Positions 29,858-39,894 of a stretch of 48,615 bases of DNA are shown one piece after another; positions within the stretch are counted from its first letter, which is position 1; each line of letters starts with the position of its first letter. Both the position numbers and the translations under genes were made by a program. This stretch comes from Clostridiales bacterium (GTDB lineage Bacteria; Bacillota; Clostridia; Peptostreptococcales; Anaerovoracaceae), in the NCBI GenBank assembly GCA_012838265.1, contig DUPP01000085.1:1-48615 (forward strand), read 5' to 3'. The notes under the pieces are model-generated. The model saw only the letters and a list, made by a program, of their open reading frames with translations, made no database searches and was not told the DNA's origin.

Positions 29858-30925
29858 TTACCATTTAATTTCTACAACTGGTTTAATCAGGTCGGCTGGC
29901 TTATCTTTCATTAATAGGAGGGCATCCTCGATTTTGTCAAAACTGTCAAATTTATGAGTTATCAGTTTGCCAGGATCGTATTTCCCGGTTTGAACCAAAG
30001 AAGCAAGTTTCTCCATTCTTAAGCGACCGCCGGGTGTAAGTCCGGCATTGATTCTCTTATGTCCCATACCAACAGCCCATTCAATCCTTGGTATCTTAAT
30101 GAATTCCCCGGAACCAAGGTAATTAACACTGCCGATATTTCCTCCCGGTTTTAGCATTTTAACAGCTTCTGCAAATGTGTCTACAGTTCCACCGGCAATA
30201 AGAACTTTATCAACACCTTGACCATTTGTCTTTGCGAGAACCTGTTCAACTATATCACCATTTTTATAGTTGATGATTTCTGTAGCGCCGTACTCTTTTG
30301 CAACTCTTGCACAATCAGGACGTGAGCCAACTGCATATATATGAGAAGCACCCATAAGATTAGCACCTGCAACAGAATTTAAACCAACAGGACCTATTCC
30401 AATAACACAAACTGTATCACCTAATTCAACTTCTGCAAGCTCTGCAGCATGAAAACCGGTTGTTGTCATGTCGGTAAGCATAACAGCGGAAACAGGGTCG
30501 ATGTCATCAGGCAGCTTTGCAAGGTTTGCATCTGCTTCATTTACATGGAACAGCTCAGCAAATACTCCATCCTTAAAGTTTGAAAATTTCCAGCCCCCAA
30601 GAGCTTCCCCTGAATGCATCGGGAATCCGCGCTGTGATCCTATACTGCCCCAATCCGGAGTAATTGCCGGTACAATAACTTTGTCGCCTTTTTTGAAATC
30701 CTTTACCAGTTCACCAACTTCCATTACTTCACCGACTGCTTCATGACCTAAAATCATATCAGAGCGTTCACCAATAGCGCCTTCCCAAACAGTATGAATG
30801 TCCGAGGTACATGGTGCAACGACGAGAGGTCTTACCAAGGCATCCAATGGTCCGCATTTTGGGGCTTCCTTTTCTATCCAGCCTATTTTCCCGATTCCTA
30901 ACATTGCTAAACCTTTAATTTTCAT
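29858..30925 (-). CDS. Zinc-dependent secondary alcohol dehydrogenase (CbADH/TbADH-like)
   Basis: PCTSDIHTVWEGAIGERSDMILGHEAVGEV; KGFAMLGI-like start. Confidence 0.92.
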   Translation of the reverse strand: MKIKGLAMLGIGKIGWIEKEAPKCGPLDALVRPLVVAPCTSDIHTVWEGAIGERSDMILGHEAVGEVMEVGELVKDFKKGDKVIVPAITPDWGSIGSQRGFPMHSGEALGGWKFSNFKDGVFAELFHVNEADANLAKLPDDIDPVSAVMLTDMTTTGFHAAELAEVELGDTVCVIGIGPVGLNSVAGANLMGASHIYAVGSRPDCARVAKEYGATEIINYKNGDIVEQVLAKTNGQGVDKVLIAGGTVDTFAEAVKMLKPGGNIGSVNYLGSGEFIKIPRIEWAVGMGHKRINAGLTPGGRLRMEKLASLVQTGKYDPGKLITHKFDSFDKIEDALLLMKDKPADLIKPVVEIKW

Positions 30926-30988
30926 AGCTTCCTCCTTGTTTTGATAACTTTTTCTTTATATGGATTATTATTGACATAAATTTATCAA

Positions 30989-31004
30989 AGCAAATGTTAT
31001 GCCA
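30989..31004 (-). promoter_or_regulatory. Sigma54 -24/-12 promoter of alcohol dehydrogenase, TGGCAT-AACAT-TTGCT
   Basis: Matches TGGCAY-N5-TTGCW. Confidence 0.82.
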
Positions 31005-31075
31005 TCATTTTCCGTGATGTTGAAACGTTTAATTTCACGGACTTATATCCATTTTACTTATTATAAAAATAAAAA

Positions 31076-31130
31076 AGTGTTGTATACTGCAACACTTTTT
31101 AAAATAATAGGTATTGAATATTGCAACACT
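31076..31130. promoter_or_regulatory. Two 21-bp activator-binding sites (AGTGTTGTATACTGCAACACT; GGTATTGAATATTGCAACACT)
   Basis: Imperfect palindromes, 34 bp apart, 72-126 bp upstream of the -24 element. Confidence 0.7.
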
Positions 31131-31219
31131 GTGGTATTTTCGTACTATATCTCTGTTAATATTATTTCATAATTACTGATTTATTATATTTATCTTCTAA
31201 AAATATAAAGAAAAACAAG

Positions 31220-33130
31220 TCAATTGTTGTTCTTTATTTGATATTTTTTTATTTTTAGATGTATTGTGCTTCTGTTCACTCCCAATATTTGAGCAGCCTT
31301 CGTAATATTTCCGTTGCATTGTTTAAGACAAGTCGATATTGCTTTTTTTTCAAACTCCTCCAAAGTACACATGTTATATTCCAGATCCCTTTTAATAATA
31401 TTTGAATTATTTTCTAATTCTGCTGCACCTTCAAACTTAAAGGAAGTTTTACCACCCATGTTAACGATATTTTCTATACAATTTTCCATCTCTCTTATGT
31501 TGCCGGGCCAGGAATAATTAATAAGTTTTTCATATAAATCCCTATTTATCTCTGGTATTGGCTTCCCCAGTTTTTCTGATTTCATTTTTAAGAAATGCTT
31601 TATTAATATTTCTATATCTCCTTCTCGTTCTCTCAGAGATGGTACATAGAGGGGAATTACGCTTAATCTGTAATATAGGTCCTCGCGAAAAGTCCCCTGC
31701 TCGATTTCTTTCTTCAAATCTTTATTAGTAGATGCAATAACACGGACATCCACGAATGTACATTTATCACCTCCTAACCTACTGATACTTCCCTCCTGCA
31801 ATACCCTCAATAGGCTAACCTGCAAATCCAAGGGCATTTCTCCTATTTCATCTAAAAACAGAGTGCCACCGTTGGCAAGCTCAAATTTTCCGGGATGCCC
31901 ACCTCTTTTGGCTCCTGTAAAAGCCCCTTCTTCATACCCGAAAAATTCGCTTTCTATAAGCCCCTTTGGTATTGCACCACAATTAATTGCCACAAAGCTT
32001 TTATTTCTTCTACTGCTATTATTATGAATCGACTGTGCTATCAGCTCTTTTCCTGTCCCGCTTTCACCCTGAATTAGTATAGTCGAAGGGCTGTCCGATA
32101 CACTCTTTGCAAGTTCTATTAGTTCTAATATTTCCTTGCTTTCCCCTATGATGTCATCAAATGTATATACTGCTGACATTCCTGTATATTTATGAACTAA
32201 ATCATATACATTTTTAATGTCCTTGATAACCCATACTGTTCCTATGATATTATCAGAATAATTTTTTATTGGATAAACACTCAAGTCAAAGCGAGTTTTT
32301 TTATCATTACCATAATATATTGTTTCCTTGTTTTCATACACTTTTCCGTTGCTAAGCTCATATCCTATATGGCTCCAATCTTCACTAAAATTATCCACGT
32401 GTTGATTTATAATCTCTTCTTCCTTAACATCCAGCATCTCACATAATTTGCTGTTTAGGGATCTAATTATTCCATTCATATCCGTTGTAATAATTCCAAC
32501 GTTCATAGAGTTCATGACTGTATTTAAGTACTGGTTCGTATTAAACAATTCCTTTTGAGTTTCTTCCACTGCAAGCCGGTTTTCAATGGATTTTACTGCC
32601 GCTATTACAAGACCTAATGTATGGGGATGAGCGAGCTGGCATCTCCCCGTCAGATTCAGGCACCCCAGGATATCACCGTTTTCATTATGTATTACTGCAG
32701 CGGAACATGTCCAAATATAAAAAGCCCTTATAAAATGTTCATCGCCTGAAATTTGAATCGAACAATCCTCATAAAGTGCCGTACCAATTGCATTTGTTCC
32801 TGCACTCTCTTCACTCATGTCCGCACCCACAACTATGCCTACTTTTTCTTGGCCTTCTATTATATCCTGGTCTCCTATTATACTAAGTACTATGCCGTCC
32901 TTATCAGCAAGGTAAATAGAAAACCCTGAACCCTTTACCACATCATATATTATCTCCATAAATGGCCGCGTAATTTTTATCAGATTAGCATTTTTAAACT
33001 GAAGTGCCTCAAGCTGAGTACCTCTTATTATTCGGGCAGGAAATGGTCTGCTTTTTTCTATTTTATTATTCATACATCTTTCGCGGGATCTTTCTATTAT
33101 TTTATTAAAGTTATATATAGGCATAACCAT
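31220..33130 (-). CDS. Sigma54-dependent activator, AcoR-like (GAF-PAS-AAA-Fis)
   Basis: GAFTGA loop, GESGTGKE, C-terminal HTH. Confidence 0.92.
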   Translation of the reverse strand: MVMPIYNFNKIIERSRERCMNNKIEKSRPFPARIIRGTQLEALQFKNANLIKITRPFMEIIYDVVKGSGFSIYLADKDGIVLSIIGDQDIIEGQEKVGIVVGADMSEESAGTNAIGTALYEDCSIQISGDEHFIRAFYIWTCSAAVIHNENGDILGCLNLTGRCQLAHPHTLGLVIAAVKSIENRLAVEETQKELFNTNQYLNTVMNSMNVGIITTDMNGIIRSLNSKLCEMLDVKEEEIINQHVDNFSEDWSHIGYELSNGKVYENKETIYYGNDKKTRFDLSVYPIKNYSDNIIGTVWVIKDIKNVYDLVHKYTGMSAVYTFDDIIGESKEILELIELAKSVSDSPSTILIQGESGTGKELIAQSIHNNSSRRNKSFVAINCGAIPKGLIESEFFGYEEGAFTGAKRGGHPGKFELANGGTLFLDEIGEMPLDLQVSLLRVLQEGSISRLGGDKCTFVDVRVIASTNKDLKKEIEQGTFREDLYYRLSVIPLYVPSLREREGDIEILIKHFLKMKSEKLGKPIPEINRDLYEKLINYSWPGNIREMENCIENIVNMGGKTSFKFEGAAELENNSNIIKRDLEYNMCTLEEFEKKAISTCLKQCNGNITKAAQILGVNRSTIHLKIKKYQIKNNN

Positions 33131-33254
33131 CTAACCTCCCATTTCACAGAATCAATCTTATATCTATATTAAACCATAGTTTCGCCAATCATTAAACATC
33201 AAAAAGATTCCTGTCTATGATTAAGCAACTGCCGAAAAGCCCTATAGTAGAGTC

Positions 33255-33357
33255 ATATTGTATTATGTTGTATTATGTTGTATTATGTCGTATTGTATTA
33301 TGTCGTATTGTATTATGTCGTATTGTATTATGTTGTCTTGTATTTTGTTGTATTTTA
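33255..33357. repeat. Short tandem repeat (units of TGTATTATG / TGTCGTATTGTATTA)
   Basis: Direct reading. Confidence 0.85.
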
Positions 33358-33537
33358 TTTATTGAATTAATAATAAGTTCATTAGACTCCTTTGGTATAT
33401 ACTGGGAACAAAGGGTTGTTAAATTACGTCTTACTTGTATGATATATTCGTATGCTCGTATGATATATTCGGAAGATATTTTGATCGTATTTCGGTACCA
33501 GACGATTTTTTATAAGTAATTAGAAAGAGGTGTTATT

Positions 33538-35709
33538 ATGAATAAGAAGAGAACAGCTTTCGTTTGCCTAACTTTGGCAATAGTGCTTATGCTAAGTGTA
33601 ACCTTTACCGGCTGCCAACCTTCCTCTCAGTCTGAAGGTGACCAGCAGCTTATATCACTAGGCGCAGAACCAATAATTTTTGCTCCGTATCGAGAAGTTC
33701 CGGTAACACTGAAACCAGCAGTTGAGGCATACAAGGTTGCAGAAGACTTAAGCAATATAATAAACAAGGATCTGTTTGATTTCTCAGCGGAAGCTCAAAA
33801 TCTTCTGGTAAAAAATGGGTTCGTAGTAGTCCCTAGCTCGTGGCGTGAATTTTTTAGCATATATGAGGTTAATCGGTATAACTCTATTCCCAACTTCATT
33901 ACCACTGATGCAATGATGCACAATTATCATCTTTACTTCAGCCATCTGCTGCGAACTCTGGAAAAAAACACCTTGAGATCCGAATTAGATATCCTGACAG
34001 AATCCATGCTCACCAAAAGCCAAATGCAGTACAAGGAATTGAAAGGAACAGATTGGGAAAATGCAGCCAAACGCAATGTCGCGTTTTTCGCTGTGGCTAA
34101 GAGGCTCTTGGATCCCAATTCAAATATCCCAACCAATGTTCGAAAAGAGGTAGAGCAGGAGCTGCAGTATATCGCTGCACATAAGGATTCCTTCATTCCT
34201 TCCCCAATAATGAATATGGGGAATTCTTACAGCGACCCGGTTCAATTGCTGAATGAGGACTATACTCAATATATACCCCGAGGACATTACACAAAATCTA
34301 ATGAGCTTAAGACTTATTTTCAAGCCATGATGTGGTATGGTCGTATGACTTTTCGGGCTTCTAATGAAGATGAAACAAAATCTGCTGCTTTAATAACTCT
34401 GCTTCTTAGCGGCAAGGAGGACTTTGAACGCTGGAACCGCATCTATGAGCCAACCAACTTTTTTGTAGGAAAAAGTGATGACCTTGGTATTATTCAGTAT
34501 CACCGACTGTTAACCGATATTTATGGGCAGATCCCATCGGTGAAACAACTGACGAAGGATGACGATCTCTGGGAAGCCTTCCGGACTGCACTTGAAGAAA
34601 TTGACCCTCCGGCTCTTAACTCAATACCTATATATGATGCAAATATACAACCGAATAGGGAACAAGACATTAAAGGCTTCCGCTTTATGGGACAGCGCTT
34701 TACCCCTGATGCCTCAATCTTTCAACGTCTGATATATCGCGAGGTACTCGAAAACCAATCCGGAGAACGTCGTATGCTTCCAAATGGATTGGATATTCCT
34801 GCCGCCATGGGTTCGGAAACAGCTTATTCTATATTAAGGGATATTGGCGAGACGAACTATAGTAAATACCCCGAGAATATGGAAAACCTTCGAAATGATA
34901 TTGCATCATTAGATAAAGGAATCTGGACCCAAAGTCTATACTGGACCTGGCTATACACGCTAAAACCACTCACAGAACCAAAAGGTGAAGGTTATCCCTC
35001 GTTTATGCAGAATCAAGCATGGAACGGGAAACAGCTTGAGACTTATCTAGGAAGCTGGGCTGAGCTTAAGCATGACACCATACTTTATGCAAAACAGGTT
35101 TATGCTGAAATGGGTGGACCTCTTGAAGGCGAAGACCTTCGAGGTTATGTCGAACCTAACCCTGTAGTTTACGGACGGCTTGCTGCACTGACAAGAATGA
35201 CATATGAAGGGTTGGAAAGTAGAAACCTGCTTTCTGAAAGCGCACGCGAATCCCTGTCGCGTATGGAGGAGCTAGCCTTAAAGCTTAAAGTGATTGCAGA
35301 AAAGGAACTGGCTCAGGAACCACTTACCGAAGAGGAATACGAACTTATCGAAAGCTTCGGAGGGCAGCTTGAACATTTCTGGCTTGAGGCCATGAAGGAT
35401 GAAGGAGTTAACCACCGGTCTTCTGTTTATGAGAATCCAGCAGCCTTGATTGCCGATGTAGCCACGGATCCTGCTGGCAAGGTTCTGGAAGTAAGTACCG
35501 GATTCGTCAATAGTATCTATGCCGTTGTACCTATAGAGGGTACATTGCGCATTGCCAAAGGAGCAGTTTATTCATACTATGAATTCCTCTGGCCTGCTAA
35601 TGACCGGCTGACGGATTCAAAGTGGAAGGATATGCTTGAAATCGGTATTGCCCCTAAACCTCCGATATGGACTCAGGTTTACACTGTGACTGACGGGGAA
35701 ACCACATGA
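33538..35709 (+). CDS. DUF3160 domain-containing lipoprotein
   Basis: Lipobox LSVTFTGC; FITTDAMMHNYHLYF motif. Confidence 0.85.
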   Translation: MNKKRTAFVCLTLAIVLMLSVTFTGCQPSSQSEGDQQLISLGAEPIIFAPYREVPVTLKPAVEAYKVAEDLSNIINKDLFDFSAEAQNLLVKNGFVVVPSSWREFFSIYEVNRYNSIPNFITTDAMMHNYHLYFSHLLRTLEKNTLRSELDILTESMLTKSQMQYKELKGTDWENAAKRNVAFFAVAKRLLDPNSNIPTNVRKEVEQELQYIAAHKDSFIPSPIMNMGNSYSDPVQLLNEDYTQYIPRGHYTKSNELKTYFQAMMWYGRMTFRASNEDETKSAALITLLLSGKEDFERWNRIYEPTNFFVGKSDDLGIIQYHRLLTDIYGQIPSVKQLTKDDDLWEAFRTALEEIDPPALNSIPIYDANIQPNREQDIKGFRFMGQRFTPDASIFQRLIYREVLENQSGERRMLPNGLDIPAAMGSETAYSILRDIGETNYSKYPENMENLRNDIASLDKGIWTQSLYWTWLYTLKPLTEPKGEGYPSFMQNQAWNGKQLETYLGSWAELKHDTILYAKQVYAEMGGPLEGEDLRGYVEPNPVVYGRLAALTRMTYEGLESRNLLSESARESLSRMEELALKLKVIAEKELAQEPLTEEEYELIESFGGQLEHFWLEAMKDEGVNHRSSVYENPAALIADVATDPAGKVLEVSTGFVNSIYAVVPIEGTLRIAKGAVYSYYEFLWPANDRLTDSKWKDMLEIGIAPKPPIWTQVYTVTDGETT

Positions 35710-36320
35710 TAATAAAAATGCGTAGATTAACAGCAGTATTTATATCACTGCTTATTATCCTGATCATCCTGGCACTAATAGCCACTCCATTTCCTGCAGA
35801 CGCAGATAATCCAGATAATTACGATCATTTAGCCCTCAAAGTGGATGATCTTGACGGCGATGGGGTAATGGAGGAATATTGTCTTTCGGAAGGGATTCTC
35901 ACGGTCAAAAAAGACGGTCGGAATCTTTTGGAAACACCTCCTGATTGGCAAGTGGAATACTTTTCTCTTGGAGACGTCAACAATGACGGCAACACTGAGC
36001 TAGTTTTCAGTCTATGGAAAAAGGGCAGTTTTGGTAAAATCCGCCCATTCTGGCATACCGGTGATAATGATAGCTACAAAAACCATCTTTTTGTATATAA
36101 GCTTGAAGAGGATATATTTAAACCTGTTTGGTGCTCTTCAGACCTGGATAGGCCGATTCTTTCTATAGATATCCTTGATATAAACGACGACGGGCTATAT
36201 GAGCTCGTCGTCAATGAAGGTCAATACCAACAGCCAGCTTCTTTCCGGCCATTCACAAATATCACTCAGACCTTAACTGCCTGGCAGTGGAATCAATGGG
36301 GTTTCTATAAATTGGATTAA
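35706..36320 (+). CDS. Exported FG-GAP/VCBS-repeat-like protein
   Basis: Repeated DLDGDG, DVNNDGNTEL, DINDDGLYEL; overlaps DUF3160 gene by 4 nt. Confidence 0.7.
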   Translation: MIIKMRRLTAVFISLLIILIILALIATPFPADADNPDNYDHLALKVDDLDGDGVMEEYCLSEGILTVKKDGRNLLETPPDWQVEYFSLGDVNNDGNTELVFSLWKKGSFGKIRPFWHTGDNDSYKNHLFVYKLEEDIFKPVWCSSDLDRPILSIDILDINDDGLYELVVNEGQYQQPASFRPFTNITQTLTAWQWNQWGFYKLD

Positions 36321-37088
36321 TCATCTTATGGCTTCTGGCATGGGTATTACTGTGGGCATTCCTCTAACGGTTTCCACCGCAACCGGCATGCCATAAACAG
36401 AGCTGATATTTTCAGGTGTCATGACTTCTCTTCCGCCATAAGCAAAAACCTTGCTATCCTTTATCAACAGAAAACGATCACTATACCTTAAGGCAAGGTT
36501 TAAATCGTGGATCACTATTATTACGCTGATTCTTTCCTTTCTTGAAATTTCACGAACAGCAGCCAAAACTTCATATTGATTACGCATATCCAGATTACTT
36601 GTAGGTTCATCAAGAAGCAATATCCTCGGCTGTTGTGCCAACGCCCTGGCTAGCATGACCTTTTGCAACTCTCCTCCAGAAAGTTCATCGACATAACGAA
36701 GCGCAAAGCTTTCCATTCCCATGCGTTTGATGACCGATTTTGTTATATCAAGATCCTCTTGACTAGGCTCAAACTTTATATAGGGTTTACGGCCCAGCAA
36801 TACAGAATCAAATACGGTAAATCTATCGGCAGCGTTGCGTTGAGCCACATATGCCATATGCTTAGCAATATCGTTTCGTTTATACTTGCGAAGGTCCTTG
36901 CCATTTACATAGACAGCCCCGTTTTGGGGAGTCAAAATATGGTTTAGGCATTTTATTAATGTACTTTTGCCTGCCCCGTTATTTCCTAAAATAGCAATGC
37001 ATTGACCCTCCTTCGCATCAAAAGCCACCTTACTTAGGATCCTGCGGCTGCCATTATATGCAAAATCAAGATTTTTAACTGCAATCAT
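36321..37088 (-). CDS. ABC transporter ATP-binding protein (iron-complex/B12 type, FecE/BtuD-like)
   Basis: Walker A GNNGAGKST, LSGGELQKVMLARAL. Confidence 0.93.
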   Translation of the reverse strand: MIAVKNLDFAYNGSRRILSKVAFDAKEGQCIAILGNNGAGKSTLIKCLNHILTPQNGAVYVNGKDLRKYKRNDIAKHMAYVAQRNAADRFTVFDSVLLGRKPYIKFEPSQEDLDITKSVIKRMGMESFALRYVDELSGGELQKVMLARALAQQPRILLLDEPTSNLDMRNQYEVLAAVREISRKERISVIIVIHDLNLALRYSDRFLLIKDSKVFAYGGREVMTPENISSVYGMPVAVETVRGMPTVIPMPEAIR

Positions 37089-38137
37089 CGTCTTCCAACT
37101 CCTTTAAAGATTAAATATAAGAACAAAGGCGCTCCTAAAAATGATGTAATTGCCCCAACAGGCAAAATGATCGGCGAAACTGCCAGGCGAGCGACCGTAT
37201 CGCTGAGCAGCAGCAGCACCGCGCCCATAAGCGCCGAGGCAGGGAGCAGATAACGGTAATCACCACCAATAAATCGACGAACTAGATGGGGTGATATAAG
37301 TCCGATAAAATTAATAATTCCCACAAATGAAACGATCACCGCGGCAGTAAGAGAGCAAATGAACATACCTATCATGCGCAATCTTTCGACACTTACACCC
37401 AGACCCTTTGCTGCCTCTTCTCCATTTTGCAATGCATTATAATTCCAGCGATTATACACAAAATATGTCATTGCAGCTACTGCCACAATGGTCATGACCA
37501 AAATTTCCCTCCAACTCGTGCGCCCAAGGTCGCCAAATGTCCAAAATACAACAGCAGCTACCTTTACATCAGCCGCAAAATATTGCAGTAGGGTTGTTGC
37601 ACCAGAGAACAGGGTACTAAGTGCTACACCTGACAGTATCATAGATTCAGGTGTGACCCTATTAAAATGGGCTAATCCCATTATTACAAGCGTTGACATC
37701 ATTGCACTGATAAAAGCGCAGAACGATATCATGTAAGGGTTTAAAATCGTAACGGCATCAGCTGTTTGGTTTTGCACCCCGGCACCAAGAACTATGATTG
37801 CAAAAGAAGCTCCGAAAGCCGCTCCCTGAGAAATACCTAGTGTAGAGGCAGAAGCCAAAGGATTTCGTAAAATGCTTTGCAATACACAGCCAACAGCCGC
37901 AAGCCCTATCCCCCCAACAATTGCTGTCACAATTCGCGGCATTCTGTGATTGAACACAATAATATGTGACTGAGTACTACCTTGACCGAATAAAGTAAGT
38001 ACAACCTCCTTAACGGAAAGGTTTGCAGAACCTGCACTTATTGCAAATAAGGCAGCCAGTCCGGTTATAACTATTAATAACAAAATAAATGTCCGCTTAT
38101 GTCGTATATATCCTTTATAAGATTCCGTATTTTCCAT
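37085..38137 (-). CDS. FecCD-family ABC permease
   Basis: RMPRIVTAIVGGIGLAAVGCVLQSILRNPLA. Confidence 0.95.
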   Translation of the reverse strand: MENTESYKGYIRHKRTFILLLIVITGLAALFAISAGSANLSVKEVVLTLFGQGSTQSHIIVFNHRMPRIVTAIVGGIGLAAVGCVLQSILRNPLASASTLGISQGAAFGASFAIIVLGAGVQNQTADAVTILNPYMISFCAFISAMMSTLVIMGLAHFNRVTPESMILSGVALSTLFSGATTLLQYFAADVKVAAVVFWTFGDLGRTSWREILVMTIVAVAAMTYFVYNRWNYNALQNGEEAAKGLGVSVERLRMIGMFICSLTAAVIVSFVGIINFIGLISPHLVRRFIGGDYRYLLPASALMGAVLLLLSDTVARLAVSPIILPVGAITSFLGAPLFLYLIFKGVGRR

Positions 38138-38143
38138 GCCCGG

Positions 38144-39250
38144 CTATTCTCCTATGGTAATCTTTTCAAACCGGTACCCGTCTGCTGCCAGCTTTTCATA
38201 AAATGACTGGCCGAGCATCACATTAAAAATTTCATCTGCCTTTTTTATTGGATCAATATCGGAGAACTGTTCGGGGAAAATAATCTTGCCTGCATAATAA
38301 GCATCTGCTACGGCTATTTCCATATTGGTCCAATTGTAGTTATATGGTATCTGTGAATATACCTCACCATTCTGCACAGCAGACAAATTCTCATAAAATA
38401 ATTTATTCTTAGTGTAATCTTCGTTTATCAGGTTCATATTAGCGGGATTCAAAAATATAATTTCGGGATCCCAGACAGTCACCTGTTCCAAATCTATGAT
38501 TAAAGCCCCCGACTTGCCTGTTTCATCAACAACGTTCTTTGCATTTATAGCTGTAAATGGCGGATAGTCAGCATAAGTTCCTTCAAATCCATGAGCGCCC
38601 CTAAAGCTGACAGCTCCAGTATAAACAGTGGGTTTATCCGCATCTGGTATATTTTTTGTACGGTCATGCAGGTCTTTTTGCCATCCTTTTATTTTATTTA
38701 CCACCTCAGCGCAGTGATCTTCGGTGCCCATTATTTCCCCTATCAGTTCAAGCGCTGCAAAAAAACTTTCATCAAACATGCCTTCGGGATAAATTCCCAC
38801 GGTTGGTATTCCTGTTTTATCTGCTACATTTTTTATTGTATCTTCATCGGTCAGACCAATAATAATGTCTGGGGAGAGTGTTACCAGCTCTTCGATATAT
38901 GTAGTATCACTACTTCCTCCGCTCCCAACTGATGCTATCGAGGCGAAATGCTCAGCATTCACAACAGTATATGGCATTGCAGATATGTTCTGCTTATCCA
39001 TATCTGTTACTCCTATCAACTTTTCACTGCAGCCTGCATACGTCAAGATACGTGCTGCACCTCCGATGGCTGCTATGGTTTCTATTTTCTCTGGCATCTC
39101 AACTTGTCGGCCATAAACATCGACGACGGTTCGAGTTTTGGAGTTTTCTGCTTCTGAATCAATAGATGGTTCCGACGTGCAGCCACTTATTACTAACACT
39201 ACCACGAGCACTATTACGAGAAATAACCCGAAAAGTTTAGTGTTTTTCAA
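38144..39250 (-). CDS. Periplasmic-binding-type lipoprotein of iron-complex family ABC transporter
   Basis: Lipobox VISGC; VDVYGRQVEMPEKIETIAAIGGAARIL. Confidence 0.9.
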   Translation of the reverse strand: MKNTKLFGLFLVIVLVVVLVISGCTSEPSIDSEAENSKTRTVVDVYGRQVEMPEKIETIAAIGGAARILTYAGCSEKLIGVTDMDKQNISAMPYTVVNAEHFASIASVGSGGSSDTTYIEELVTLSPDIIIGLTDEDTIKNVADKTGIPTVGIYPEGMFDESFFAALELIGEIMGTEDHCAEVVNKIKGWQKDLHDRTKNIPDADKPTVYTGAVSFRGAHGFEGTYADYPPFTAINAKNVVDETGKSGALIIDLEQVTVWDPEIIFLNPANMNLINEDYTKNKLFYENLSAVQNGEVYSQIPYNYNWTNMEIAVADAYYAGKIIFPEQFSDIDPIKKADEIFNVMLGQSFYEKLAADGYRFEKITIGE

Positions 39251-39366
39251 TATTATACCCTCCTTGTAGCTGTTGTTGCTGTTGTTACTATTGTTGTTGT
39301 TGATCCGTTATGACGTCTTACATTCATTGCCTTGAACGTCTGGTGGAAATGTGAGTTTTCCCATGT

Positions 39367-39894
39367 TTACCAGCCCCTGCTATAACTGTTAACACAATCG
39401 CTGCATACAATTTTTCCTTCCTGCAGATGCATTTTAGGCTCCGATGCGCCTTCCCCGCATAGCTCACATATTACAGTTTGAAATCTTCGAGCTCGTTCAG
39501 GCAGGTCAAATGCAGGCACTGAAAATGAAAAGATTTCGTCTATAGGAGCATTCAAGAGATATTCCTGCCATTGCTTGCGTTCCATCTCATCTATATTTTG
39601 TGCCTTTAGATAAACGCGTAATTTGTTTCCATCTTTTCTATTAAAGAATGCAAATGCTTGCTTACCAGTACCGCGGTAAATTAAATTTCCTTTACCGATG
39701 GTGCAGCTTAATAATGCCTGAACTGCATCCACTCCACAAGCGTCGTTTTCTGTTACACATACAATTTCTTCATCGTCAGAGGCTCCAATACCCATTTTTT
39801 CAATCACAGCTTCGCATGCCCTAACTCCAATTGCAAGTCCCGGACACTCATGTCCGTGAAATGTCACTGCTTTGTCCCATAATTTTTTATCCAT
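39367..39894 (-). CDS. FmdE family protein with C-terminal zinc finger
   Basis: FHGHECPGLAIGVRA; CELCGEGASEPKMHLQEGKIVCSDC. Confidence 0.93.
   Translation of the reverse strand: MDKKLWDKAVTFHGHECPGLAIGVRACEAVIEKMGIGASDDEEIVCVTENDACGVDAVQALLSCTIGKGNLIYRGTGKQAFAFFNRKDGNKLRVYLKAQNIDEMERKQWQEYLLNAPIDEIFSFSVPAFDLPERARRFQTVICELCGEGASEPKMHLQEGKIVCSDCVNSYSRGW

Noticed and set aside
33217-33519. 100-aa ORF with VLCRIVLCRIVLCR repeats
   Set aside because: Encoded by the low-complexity tandem repeat; no RBS or family support.
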